Assembly (NCBI GenBank): GCA_963969495.1
Contig: OZ018321.1
Location: 132,340,293-132,404,292 of the forward strand
Origin: Ceratothoa steindachneri
Taxonomy: Eukaryota; Arthropoda; Malacostraca; Isopoda; Cymothoidae
Direction of reading: 5' to 3'
Length of the DNA stretch: 64,000 nucleotides
The notes below the pieces were generated by a model that made no database searches, was not told the DNA's origin, and saw only the letters and a list, made by a program, of their open reading frames with translations. The translations under genes were made by a program, and so were the position numbers. Shown piece after piece: positions 24,071 to 35,940 of this stretch; the first letter of the stretch is position 1; every line of letters begins with the position of its first letter.

Positions 24071-26960
24071 TGTAATTCATCAATTCTAAATTTAGATATT
24101 TCTTATACAAACTGTTTCTATTTTATTGGTTTGAAAACAGAAACTAGAAACCAAATACATACTTTGAAAAATTAGGAATTTATATGCAAATAATTTTGAA
24201 CTTTTATCAACGCCTCTCTCTCTAATTACCAATAAATTAGAACTAGGTTAGCCTAGTTACGCTATTAAACGGGACTAGTCTTCTCTAGTTATGCTATTGC
24301 AACTCAATTTAACAAGATTATCCTGTTTTTTCCTATAAAATTTGGCTATTTATTTCCTGAGGAGGATATCCTATTCTTCATTTATTACTGAGTAGAGAAA
24401 AGAGAAGGGGGGGGGGTGTTAAGCTTAAAATTAATTACATAGGAATTCTTATTTTTTCCAAGTATTTTGTTTCAAGATTTTTCAAACCAATATAATTGGA
24501 AAATGTTGTAAAAGAAATTGTTAACTGTATGATTAATTAAATTTATATTAGAATATATATTTTTTGCGGGTATGTTTCCCCAACAGCACGAACCTTCCGA
24601 ATGACTTAATGGAATGTCGCTTTTGGATGTGAAATCTGTCAATAAACCTCTTTTAGTTTGTCAATTTTTTTACCAAAGGTTAACCGAATATGCCCTCTCG
24701 TCTCTACCTCGTCTCTTATCATCTATTTGTGATTTGGAGGCGTATTTATTGAAATTAAGTAAATCCTACAATCTTAATTTATTACTCTTTGTATCTATAT
24801 AGAACTTTATAGGTTACTACTTGAATATTTGTCTTGAAAGAACATTTTACATAATTTCTTACATTAGCAGGAGACATTGTGAATTTTTCTAACAACCCTC
24901 GTATCTATGTAGTTTACATCAGATTTTCTATCAAGCTCCTCTCCCGCTGATGTATCCGATTTCCGCATTTATCAGCTGCCACAATGTTGAAAACGCAGCA
25001 CCAAATCTTCCATCAACTGACAAAACCGCAAATCCAAATCATATCATGTAAATGGTGTTTTCTCTCCTCGTGAGTCGAGGTTACACAAAATGAAATTTGC
25101 TTACATAACATACACAGTGGATTGAGCGGAAGATTTTTAGTCAAATGTTTGAATGTTTGAAAAACACTACTCTATTTGTTTAAATAGCTTCTGACTCCGA
25201 TTTTCTTTTTGTAAAAGATAACCTCTACCACATATTATGTTTCATTTCACTGCCTAAATCCCCAACTCATCCTACCAAAACAATTTAGGAGCAACATCAT
25301 CGCTCATTTAAAACCAAACCATTTTACATTTTATTATTAAATAGCTATATAAATTATGGTAGATAATTTCGATGGACAAAATTTTAAAGCACTTGATTGA
25401 TTTTTAATAAAGCTTTCGCCACACAAGTCAAGAACCAAATGCGTTTCTACAAAAATATGTATAAAAATGAATTTCTCAAAAATTCCTATTTATGTAATAG
25501 TTTTCAGTAAAATTTATTACTTTTACCATATATTTATGTATTTGTTATCGCAAAAAATAGCTTAAATGACGAATGAGGCAATCTATTGAATACACCAAGC
25601 AAACTCACAAGGATGAGGAATAAAACGAACTTTTAACCCTTATATTAAACAATTGAGTATAGGATATAAGTATATACATAATAGGTTATTTTCCACTTTA
25701 TTGGTCTTTAATATTTAGATTTTATCTCCATGCGAGAGTATTCGTGCTGCGTTTGTTCCAGGGAATTTTATCATCAACATAGTATAACTTAGGAAGGATT
25801 CAAACATAGTGTTGTTCCTTGTGGTTCAGCTCCTAATAGTGACAAAATATTTTGCTGCAGTTTTATAAATATGAATTAAGCGAGGCGGCTGAAAGAGCAA
25901 GAATTATCATCTCTATTTTCTAAAATTGCGTGGAAAACAATGGGAGCCATTCCAATTTTAATACAATTCTTAAGTTGTGAGTTAATTTTTCTTTTTACCT
26001 TGGAAGTGGAAAGGATAACAGCAGATAATGAGTTCAAATTAAAAGAAATCGATTCCAAATAATTCTGGCGCAAAGATTTCTTTACATAGAAGATAATCGA
26101 TTATTGTAAAACTTCCGCGCTATTATTGGAATAATGAAATAACCTCTTTAGAAGATCCAAACTTTCTACTTCTACGTTCCTGACTACTTTATTGAAGGAT
26201 AATTCTAAAAGATTTGGTAATCTACTCTCTGTATTGCCTTAGCAATAATTCCCCTTCTACGGAGACATTATATTCGATTTGTTCTCCATTCGTCTTCGCT
26301 CTCGATCTGAAGTTCATTGTTTTTGTTATTCTCACACATATTCCTTATCCTCTCCATTATCTCCATTCGACTCATTCAAACTGTATAAAGGTAAACTGCA
26401 AATCAAAAGCTAATATCAAATACAGCATAACCTAAATTCTCCATACTAATATTGGTTGTTTATTGAGTACAACCTAGCCTAACCCAACTTATTAGAATAA
26501 CAATATGAGGAGAGTTATATATTGCGGGAATAAAGATTAAATCATGGAATTTAGGCTTTAAATGACAGGTGAAAGGGGATAAAGTAAGATGGAGCAAAAT
26601 GGAAGTATCAATATCAACAAACCATTTTTAGGCCTGAGGAACAGAGGAATTATAGTTCAAAAACACTTAAATTTGAATATGAAATTAGGTTAATTAATAT
26701 TAATTATTATATCTTAAAGATTTTTATAGAAAACAGCATAATATTATGACGAAAAACATATTTAATTTATTTCAATAGATTTTGAATTAATGAAAGAACT
26801 TTCCACTATACGAAACTTTCACAATTCTGAATGCAAGCCTCAATTCAAAGCTGCCTGGTATAATTTTGTATGAGTATTTCCTCAAAAGGCTGATAAATGT
26901 GAGTAAAAACAGATAATTGGTATAAAAATAGAAAGATACACAAAGAATTTAATAAATCAA
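24068..26960. other. Interval without a supported gene
   Basis: AT-rich. Frames at 24614-24802, 25876-26073 and 26214-26435 are short, not recognised and lack neighbouring splice or promoter evidence I can defend. A few CCTA-type pentamers occur near 26468-26490, just before the CCTAA tract. Confidence 0.45.
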
Positions 26961-27034
26961 ACCTAATCTAACCATAACCTAATCGTACTTAACCTCAAAC
27001 TAAATTTGACCTAACTCTAATTTAACCTGAATTA
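26961..27034. repeat. Degenerate CCTAA (arthropod telomere-type) tract
   Basis: Blocks ACCTAATCTAACC, AACCTAAT, TTAACC, GACCTAACTC and TTTAACC repeat with drift. This is the complementary orientation to the TTAGG tract at 32784-32996. Confidence 0.6.
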
Positions 27035-28346
27035 AGCCATCCCTGAGACCAAATATTTGTGTGGAGACACTTCACTTTAATCTCTTGACGCCTTCCACTA
27101 GAATGTTTTCCATGCTACTAATTGCTTTTCAAACGGTTACTTGCATAAACTGCCTTAGTATTTTAACTCAATGAGTCCTGACAGTGAAATGAATTAAAGG
27201 ATCCATCTTCAATGAGGACTCGAGCGACAAGAAATAGACTCAAGGTCTCCACAAGCCATCCAAATTACATGGTCGGCTAAAGATTAAAGAAATAAATCAG
27301 GACTGTTGGCGACTCTGGCAGAGAAAATGTAATTAACTGCGGCAACGTTTTTTTTTTGTATTTGGTGTCTCTTTCTTTAAAGAAATATTTTTTATTCTAC
27401 CTTCAGTTATATTTTCCTTATATTCTCGTTATAATAGTTTAATAATACAAAATTACACGTTCATTCGGGGAAAAAGGACTTATATTTAAACTTTAACTAA
27501 AAATTCTCGTAGGATGTAAATATCAACTTTGGAGAAAACTTTTCATCATCCTATCATTTCCATCATAAGAACAGTACACTGCGCGATGGCATGCACCAAT
27601 CTAATTGGATGCCAAAGTTCCAAGGTGTATAATTTGGAACCCTCCTCACTCTCTGTTACCCCAGCTACAACGCCGACTTACTCGTAATATCCACTAAACT
27701 AGTGCGTTGTAGATGGAAACATGGGCCAACGCTTAACGCCCACTTCCAGCTTCGCTAGCTCTAAAAAGGCGCGAAAAAGAGAATGGGAAATTTGAAAGAG
27801 GTGAAAAAAATGAACCGAGAGAGAGAAGCACTTTCTTTTGCCGCAATGGGTTCTGGATGGCCTGCTGCTATTCTAGGTTTCAGTTGCAACAGAAGTAGGT
27901 GCCACCTACTCTAAGAAGCGTTAGCAAATTTATGACCAAAGGTACAAAAATGGTATGTATTTAGGCCCTGGCGACAACGCAAATTTCAGAAAGCCTTTTC
28001 GTAAAATTTATCATAGAAGATAAGAAACTTAGCTCAATATTGTTCTGAATTGAAATAAGAATGTTATAAATTCAAGAAAGAATTGTGCATAAGAAAAAGT
28101 GTCCCACAAAAAGACAATTTTGTGGAAGTATCGAACTTTATTACTTGCGATCACTATATCAAGTTTATAAGAACCACTGAGTTGCTTGTCATAAGTAAGC
28201 TTTACCTATAAGCCATTTCCTTTAATTTTGATATTCCTTACAAGAGATGGCTTGAAACTAATATTTAGCAAAAATGGTTAAAATGGTAATTGGAGTAAAA
28301 AAAAAGTTTGAAAGGGAAAAGTGGAGTGAAATAATGGTTAAAAGGT

Positions 28347-28349
<3 letters not shown>
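27035..28349. other. Interval without a supported gene; GC-richer patch at about 27590-27960
   Basis: The patch at 27590-27960 is GC-richer than its surroundings and ends in ATGGTATGT (27951-27958), which could be read as a start codon abutting a splice donor, but no downstream exon was recognised. The remainder is ordinary AT-rich text. Confidence 0.35.
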
Positions 28350-28412
<63 letters not shown>

Positions 28413-28426
28413 GGAGAGAGAGAGAA
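28350..28426. repeat. (GA)n microsatellite
   Basis: About 60 bp of pure GA followed by an interrupted GA tail. Frames through it give Arg-Glu or Ser-Leu repeats and are not genes. Confidence 0.97.
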
Positions 28427-28429
28427 AGC

Positions 28430-29200
28430 GAGTTGCGCAGACAAAGAGGAAAGGAGTATCTCACGGACGAAGAACATTCCATCGGAACCCTTCGGTAAAC
28501 TTCTGGACTGATATCGAAGGCAGACCGGAGCCGGGACACCATTTAGCTATATGGCGCTAAAACCATCGCTGCCGTTTCTTTGGGAATGAGTCGGAATCGA
28601 TTCCATCGGCAAACAAAAGAGCTACCGGCGGAGTGGTATATATTTCCCAGCCAGGGAATGATCAAAGGAGTATTCTCAGACTATTCGGGATGCGAACTGT
28701 ACCCACGCCGCTTTCACGCAAGCAAGATTCACGCAGTATTCTCACAGTACTCACGCAGCATCTTGAGAGCTCATTGGAAACACCCAAGGACGACGCGCAC
28801 TTCGCGAGCGACACCCCGGCACGCGAAGAGCTTGCAGGCAGAAACCATTATTCGGAACGATAGAGATCAAGGACGAAGGACTCAGTCAAGAATAACGTGC
28901 TTAGCTACGCTTCGTCGAGAAGAATACTCCTACGAGCGTCCAAGAGGCGTGACGCTCTCCGACCCTAAGGCTCACTTCATAGTCTCCTCTCAATTTCTCT
29001 CGGGTTATTATTGTGCCTCATGCGACTCAGACAATATCATTCTTTGTAAATTTATTTCAATTTTCAATTGCTTTTAACGTAATTGTTAAAGTGTATCATT
29101 CTTGTTAATCTCATTTGTTGATGTATAGTATTAAAGATAATTTTGTTTCACTTGTTTGTATCCTATAACCACTCAAAGCCTATTGGAATAGTATCAAAGT
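28430..29200 (+). mobile_element. GC-rich LTR-like block (uncertain)
   Basis: The segment is much GC-richer than its flanks. It contains a TATA-like GGTATATATTT at about 28634, no recognisable protein, and an AT-rich tail with ATTAAAGATAA before TATCCTATAACC. This is followed after about 20 nt by TAGTATCAAAGTC, which resembles the initiator-tRNA type primer-binding site of LTR elements at most positions. A 165-codon frame at 28580-29077 looks like untranslated U3/R sequence rather than a protein. It could equally be a host promoter region. Confidence 0.3.
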
Positions 29201-29729
29201 CGGCCAATATTAGAAATAACACTCGTCTTTAATTCCCACGCACTTAAGAGGGAGACATTTCCCTTTATTTGTTTGTCGCCTCCTTCCCCCACGTCTAGGG
29301 AGGGCAGCAAAGGTCAGGGCGGAGGACTACCCTATCCTACGACAAAAGGATTAAGTGGAGTACTGTCCCTGGGATAAGTAACGTGCACGTAGATCCCCAA
29401 GACTGCATCTCTCAACAAAAATACACCAAAGTCTGGGGGACTACCCAGACTTGGTGTATTAATAAGCACCTACTCCTGACATAGAGTACTATCAGTAGTA
29501 CTCATATCCTCCTAGTTCTGACGCGGAAGTACAAAGGGTTCTACATTTGATGTCAAAACACAATGCTACGCTTACTCTTCATACACACACGCATGCATTC
29601 ACATTCTCAATGAGTACCGTTCGCTAAATGCTTCGGGCTTGACAGTGATTGTCAGTCTGATCTTTATGTATATTTGATTATCCGGTCGGAGAATATGGTT
29701 TACAATACGAGGACGAAATTTACATAGTA
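29201..29729. other. Interval without a supported gene, containing a hairpin
   Basis: GC-richer sequence with purine-rich runs near 29290-29340. It carries the hairpin listed separately and ends at the TA site of the mariner-like element. Confidence 0.4.
29419..29460. repeat. 17-bp hairpin with one bulge
   Basis: AATACACCAAAGTCTGGG and CCCAGACTTGGTGTATT pair with a single bulged A around the loop GGACTA. Confidence 0.85.
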
Positions 29730-29870
29730 TGGGGTCATTAAAAAGTTCAGCTACATTATATTTCTTTTATTTTTTTAGATTTAAAACCGAGGACTTCAAT
29801 TTCGTAGTATAATATAGTTCACTAAGTTATAATTTGTTGGTAGCTAAGTTGAACCCTACATCTGGTCAAA

Positions 29871-31033
29871 ATGGGTGATCATTTGACTTTGGGAATGAAG
29901 TGTAAAATCGCTGCCTGGCAGGAAGTTTACCAATCTCCAACCGCAACTCAAAGACGATTCCGTACTTTCTATGAGACGCCTACTTGCCCAACAGGCTCTA
30001 CAATTTATTCCATTCGTAAGAGATTTATGGAAACAGGCTTTGTGGCTGATATACCACGCGCAGGAAGACATAGAAGTAGCCGTTGTGAGGAAAACATTGC
30101 TATCGTTGAAGAAGCTTTCGCCAGAAACTAAGGGAATTCAATAAACAGAGCCACGCGTGAATTAGCCATTCATGCTTTAAATATCCAATGGATACTACCT
30201 AAAGACTTTAAAATATTTCCTTTTAAGATTCCATTTGTTCAAAATTTTATAGAATAGGACTTTTATCGAAGGGTAGAGCGATGTGAGACACTCATACACC
30301 ATTACGAAAATGAAAATTATATCTTGGATAACATGTTCTTCACTGATGGAGCAATTTTTTGAGCACATTTTATAGAATAGGACTTTTATCGAAGGGTAGA
30401 GCGATGTGAGACACTCATACACCATTACGAAAATGAAAATTATATCTTGGATAACATGTTCTTCACTGATCGACATAACGCTCGATTTGGGGGTAAAAGC
30501 AACCCAGTTGTTGTTGAAGATACCAGCGCGACTCTGCAAAGCTCGTTGTATGGTACAGATCTCTTCTAAAAAGCTCATTGGACCATTGTTTCTTAAAGAT
30601 GATCAGCAGCGGACTGTTTAATATGACAGATGGCAATTATCTAGCGACGCTTTAAACCTTTTTCCCTCCCTGAATTGGAACGTGTGGCGAATTATGATGA
30701 TTGTTTTTTCCAACAAGATGATGCTCCTCCACATTATGCTAAAGCAGTTTAATAAATAAGTAGGTCGTCGAGAACCTCTAGAGTGGGTGCCACGTTCGCC
30801 AGATTCGACACCTAAGAACTTCTTTCCTTGGGGTTCCGGAAAAGCAAATCCTATGCATAAAAGAGCAGGAGTGTTTAAAAGTTAGAGGAACCTATACGGA
30901 ATACCTGCAATCTTGTTACAAGGGAGATGCTAACCGGAGTTGGAGAGGAATTAATGAAGAGGTGGGCAATGTGCCTTGAAAATGAAGGGCTCAATTTGAA
31001 GTCTGAGGATTCTAAGAAAACAGAAAAAGATTA
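29871..31033 (+). pseudogene. mariner-like transposase with internal duplication
   Basis: The ATG at 29871 starts a helix-turn-helix region with TGSTIYSIRKRFMETGFV and an AT-hook-like GRHR block. A TAA at about 30129 breaks the frame. FPFKIPFVQNF, RRVERCETLIHHYENENY and NMFFTDGA carry the first catalytic Asp, and this stretch is repeated 123 bp later. The second Asp survives in FQQDDAPPHYAKAV near 30710. The third catalytic position, normally Asp in SPDLTP-x-D, reads SPDSTPKN, so it is Asn. Further stops and frame changes follow. In this family the enzyme cuts and pastes the element at TA sites. It is inactive here. Confidence 0.8.
30244..30470 (+). repeat. 123-bp internal tandem duplication in transposase
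   Basis: 30244-30347 and 30367-30470 are identical over 104 bases by eye, at a period of 123 bp, with a 19-bp remainder between them. The duplicated part encodes the region ending in the first catalytic Asp (MFFTD). Confidence 0.9.
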
Positions 31034-31166
31034 ATTATTTTCATTTAGGACGAATTCTAGCAGTTTATAGCAAGTTCAAGACTAATTTGTTTCAAATCCT
31101 TTAAGCTGTTTTTATTTAATTCAAATTTCTAAGTGTAGCGGGACTTTAAAAAATCGGACCATGTCA

Positions 31167-32783
31167 TAAGTCCATGACGAAAACTAAGAAATAATATAAA
31201 ATTTAAAGATGATATAAAAAAAAACAAGTTTTCTTTAAGTCACAAGAATTTTCAAGGTAAAATTTAGAGCAATACTTTTCCTATTTAAGAATATTATGCT
31301 CTTTCATTTGATACCTAATTTGTTGCCCAAATTTGTTTCATCAAAAGTTATGGCGTAAGCATGATTCAAGGGATCGCGGAACTGAAGCTTTTCGCCGAAT
31401 TCAAAGCAATGCCTCCGAAAATCCTAAGTCAAAATAATTGTGATTTTTGGCTTTTTCGAACCAAAAAGCATGGGAATGTACAGAAACCTATGAAAAATAG
31501 AAAAAGTTGATTTTCGAATAAGGTTAATGCGATTTATAGCCCTAAAGTGAACATCGCATGTACTCTGCAAAATTAGTGGAACTGAAAGAATAGCATGTAA
31601 CATACTTCTATCTTGGTATATGGTAGCTCATTTATCGGTCAAGATCAGACCGATGAAGACAACCCGTGGCGTCCGAATCATCCCAAAGAGATAATGGACT
31701 TATCGTAGCTACTGGCCCACTACTTGAGCTCTCACGGGATGGTTAGATTGGCGATACCTCTCAACGGCAAATATGCATAGCAACCTTGCGTTGCATAGCC
31801 AAGAGGGACCTCTCTTGGCTACCCCAGCGAAATCCAAGGGAAGGAAGATCATTACTTTTGAACCCGCCTTGGCTCCCGGAGTTTCAGTAAGTAGGTTGAT
31901 GTTGATAATCAACTGCATTAGGGACTGCACTCCAGCGTTAAGTTTGGATTTATTTACATAGCCTTTTCCATGTTTGGATATCGTCGGAAGTTAGCGGAGG
32001 TTAAGAAATCAAGATTTTCCTTCTCATAGACGGACTGCCTTCCCAAGCTACGAGCTACGTCTACACGAAATAGATGGGTTTAAGGCGCAATTGAATCGCC
32101 TTACGTTAGTATCGCCGGGGTTAGAAGCTAAGTTACACGTGAGAGCGAGGTGTTGGCCTCAAGCTGTGGTGAACTATTTGAAACGCACGCCTTCTGAGCA
32201 TTTCTTAGAAGGGCGAGACTTTGCCTTCACCCTCTGTCTTTTATATGTTTTATTATATTTGGCTCTATAAAGTTTCTCATAGAGGTTTGATTTTAGGTTT
32301 CTATCGTGCTTCGCTATATGTGAACCAAATATTATGATAATTGAAAATATATAAAATCTGATTTATCATTATGTAAATATAAAGTCGGTTAATGAATAAT
32401 TTTTCAGGCTATTAAAGTAAACCTCATTAATTTCAATTCATTACACTTTGCTTAAAGCAGAATTTGTAGCAAAAGAACTAAACCACACATAAATTTCTCT
32501 TGCAGACGATTTTATATCAATTGCTGTTCCTCCCGCATAATATTACTCAGCTATTTTAAAAATCCGGACGAAATTTCGACGACCAGAAAAATTAATAGAA
32601 AAAAGTCAAGAAGAGCCATTAATAGAAATGTTCGGAATTGTTGCTTTATAAAAACCGACTAAATCACCTCATTCCAACATTTTTGAGAAACCCTTTCAAA
32701 AGAAGAGCAAAATTGCAGAACGTTATTAAATTCTTCTTTGCAAATACTCATCCATCAGCATTTGTCTGAACGATATCATGACA
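31167..32783. other. Interval without a supported gene
   Basis: Mixed AT-rich text with a GC-richer portion at about 31630-32230. Frames at 31709-31961 on both strands are unrecognised. No transposon ends were found. Confidence 0.4.
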
Positions 32784-32996
32784 TTAGGTTAGGTTAGTTT
32801 AAGTTAGGCTAGACTAGGTTAAGGTAGCTTTTGTTATTTTAAGTTGGTTATGTTAGGTTAGGTTAGGTCGTTAGGTTTAGTTAGGTTGCGGTAGTTTAGT
32901 TTACCTTATGTTTAATTTGATTTGGCTATATTTAATTTGGTTTGTTTAGGTTAGATTATGTTAGATCAGGTTAGATTAGTCTAGGTTAGGTTAGAC
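32784..32996. repeat. Degenerate TTAGG tract (arthropod telomere-type)
   Basis: Repeated TTAGG units, with runs such as TTAGGTTAGGTTAG at both ends and diverged GGTTA, TTTGG and TTAGA units in the middle. TTAGG is the canonical telomere repeat of most arthropods. Here it is interstitial and degenerate. Confidence 0.8.
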
Positions 32997-35896
32997 GAGT
33001 TGTTATCTAATAATAAAACTAGTGAATTGAATTTAAGAAAATGATAAATTGGATTTCATTTTACCAATGTAGCAAGAAAACAGTTATTTGAGAAGTGGCA
33101 AAGTCAATACAGTTGTAAATTTGTTTCTATTGACAAACAATTTACTTCTGCTTCTCTTTTAAACCGAGAGGGGCCGTAAGCAAAGCCTAATAGGGATAAA
33201 CTAACACCAATCTTTGGAAGGCGGACAGGGCGATGGATTTCTATCGACGAGGTGTCGTTTTGAATCCCAAACGAGAAGGATCACTTACAATGCATCTATC
33301 TAATGCGGACCTGCAAAATATTGTCGACGAGCCACTCTTTATTGATATTTCCTGCAATTCTTAAGGTATGGAGAGGTGTGTGCGAGTGGAGACGGAAGCT
33401 TCTGGCGAATTTTATGAGAAGAGATGGCTACATTCGAGCGTTATTAAAATCCCGTGACTTCATGCCATCGTTTGAGATAAAATAAGTTAGATAATAAAAG
33501 TTGAACTTCCCACTTGTTTGTCATTATCCTTCAGTTTAAACTCAACTCTAATGTATTTAGAAGCATTTATAACAACAAACCAACAACTCTGATGGTGTAT
33601 ATCTTTCTGGCTCGAAATCTTTTAAAAAATGAAATTTTGAGCTCAAAAAAGATTGTGTTCCGAATATTTCTCAAAAAAACTTTTCACACCTTTGAAATAT
33701 GTGTACTCAAGTGTACAGAACTTAAAATATGTATGTTGATTTGCTAAAATTTGTTTATCGATGCTACGGCCTACTCTTCACCTCCGTTCCATGGAATCCT
33801 ACCTCTGGGAAGTTGTAATGTCATATCCGCGACCAAGAACGGGCACCCCTTTTCCCAGGTTGCCTTTATGTTGGTTTCATTATTCGGTCGGGGGATAGAC
33901 CGTGATTAAGAGACAGATGGCGTCCACATTTACCTACCTTTGGAAGGAAAACGACTGGGCTTTGCTGTTTACCCTCAATTATACAGTCGGAAGACGGGGG
34001 AGGTTTACAAGGATGGATGAAGCAGAGAACATAGAGCGTATATGAACTCTTGTTCACTTATTCTCTTGACACTAAACATGTCAGATGAGAAAGTTTTGGG
34101 TGATATTCGGCAAAGAAACTTTATATTTGTTTCGGAGGAGTTATATTGAGTTTCTTTGTCATCTCCCTGCAACAATACCGTCGACTCTTGGATCCCTCTG
34201 CCTATCCTGGAACCATCTTTGTGGTACTTTCCAGTATTTTTTGAAGGTCTTAATATATGTATGATAAAAGTTATAGAAATATGAAGTTTTACATGCGATA
34301 CAATCATATGATGCCAAGTGAGAATGGCTGCATGGCTGACTTTGTAGATATCTTTTTTCGCGAAGGAAATTAATGGTTCTAAAGTTTTTATTTTATCATC
34401 GCAACTTTATTGACGGTATTTAATAACAAAGTTACTATGCAAAAACAATAACATAGTTAAATGCATTTTGCGCTAGAAAAAATAATGAAAAATGATTTTT
34501 TTCTCACGAAAAATATTTTTCTTTAAATATTAATAGAATCATTACGGGAATTGTAAAAAAAAAGCACGTTAAAAAAATTATTCATAATTATGTTGAAATT
34601 TGGCCCTGCCACATCCTTTTAGTATCAAAGGGAGAAAATATATCCTATTTTCGTCGTTACTCTATTTTATCCCTTCTTGGTTATACTCATTCATCCCTAC
34701 AAGTCCAATCTTTCCCGTTTAAATTTGTTTCAGTCCGTTAATTTATTTGATGAAAGGAAAAATAATGTTTGATCCCAACCAAAGGATTACTTTATGTAAG
34801 GTCTAAATAATTTAAGCAAATGTGTGTTTTTTTTTAAAGGTTTAAGACTATAAAAAAAATACTCATGGTTGTTCGTGATTTTCTAATAATGAGTATTGTG
34901 TTTAATAAAGTTTCAAAGTGTTTCCATAATTGTCATGCATCATTAGAAGATTTTAGTATTATATTAGGGTTTTGTAAACGTTTAAAATTAGAATAAATAT
35001 ATTGGTTTCTACCAAAATCGTTTCAGGGTTTGGAAGGGTAATGTAATAAAAGAAAATCTTGCTAAGTTTATAATATAGAATCCTACTTCTGCTTCAAAGA
35101 TAAATTATTCTGAAACCTGCCTGTACTAATGGTAGATTGTGCTTGAGGTGTAGCTTTAGTCTGTTAGTTATCACTTTTGAAACTGGTGACGGTAGTAGAT
35201 TAATTAGTTTGTATTTATTTAAATCCTACCTCCCTTTTTACAAAATAAGTAAACTTGCCCATTTCCTCAAATTTCCTGATAATTTAATAAACATGATGAT
35301 TTATTTAATAAATGGCCAGACCTGCCTAAAAGGCAGGTCTGGCCTTGTATGAACAAAGCAAAGGTTTATTGGCCTCTACTGTTATTGGAGACGACAATTC
35401 TACGAGCTCCAACTTGTTTAGGATCGTATAGTTGACATAGTGGTCTTTCGACTAGTTATGACACCATGCCATTATGAAATAATTGCTAAGAAATTATCCC
35501 AACAAGTTTTCCCTCTAAATGGATAAGCCGTTCTCGGCCTTGTGTAAACCTATCTACTAATGTAACGCTCTCAGAATCTTTAAGTGTGGTTTCATTAATT
35601 TTCCAATTCATCCTAGAAAAATTAGAAATGTAACTAATATGCTGAAACGGATTAGAGAAGCTATTCTGAAGACGACCTTTGATATGCAGGAACGTGTTTT
35701 CCGAGAAGCAGCAATCGTTTTGAAATCAGCAGGAACATTGATGGGTTTACATGTAGAAAATTGTAGTAAAAATATTTACGCTTTTTTTCAGACATTTAAT
35801 TAAAACAGTTTTATTTCTTTTAATTGCATATATGTAATATCATGTCATGGTTTTTTTATACTTCTTATGCCATATTTATGGGTTACTTTAAGAATA

Positions 35897-35898
<2 letters not shown>
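32997..35898. other. Interval without a supported gene, containing a strong hairpin
   Basis: Mostly AT-rich. Frames at 33303-33485, 33514-33747, 33866-34307 and 35137-35352 match nothing I recognise. The only distinctive structure is the hairpin at 35314-35344. Confidence 0.45.
35314..35344. repeat. Perfect 14-bp hairpin with 3-nt loop
   Basis: GGCCAGACCTGCCT, loop AAA, AGGCAGGTCTGGCC. It is GC-rich within an AT-rich neighbourhood and is preceded at 35303-35312 by TTTAATAAAT. It is not the animal histone 3' stem-loop consensus. Confidence 0.95.

Positions 35899-35938
<40 letters not shown>
35899..35938. repeat. (TA)n microsatellite
   Basis: About 40 bp of TA forming the left insertion flank of mariner copy 2. 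Confidence 0.95.

Positions 35939-35940
<2 letters not shown>

Larger units (their letters stand above)
29730..31166 (+). mobile_element. mariner-like (IS630/Tc1/mariner) element, decayed
   Basis: TA dinucleotides flank 29730 and 31166. The ends form imperfect inverted repeats that share AAAGTTCAGCTACA (left) and AAAGTCCCGCTACA (right, reversed). Length is 1437 bp. Internal text encodes a mariner-like transposase with an internal tandem duplication. Confidence 0.75.

Noticed and set aside
28265..28560. Arg-Glu and Ser-Leu repeat frames
   Set aside because: Translations of the (GA)n microsatellite on both strands.
28580..29077. 165-codon frame in a GC-rich block
   Set aside because: No recognisable domain, begins near a TATA-like motif and looks like LTR or promoter sequence. 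GC-rich text has few stops by chance.
34005..34307. 100-codon minus-strand frame
   Set aside because: No recognisable motif, repeat relationship or splice context.
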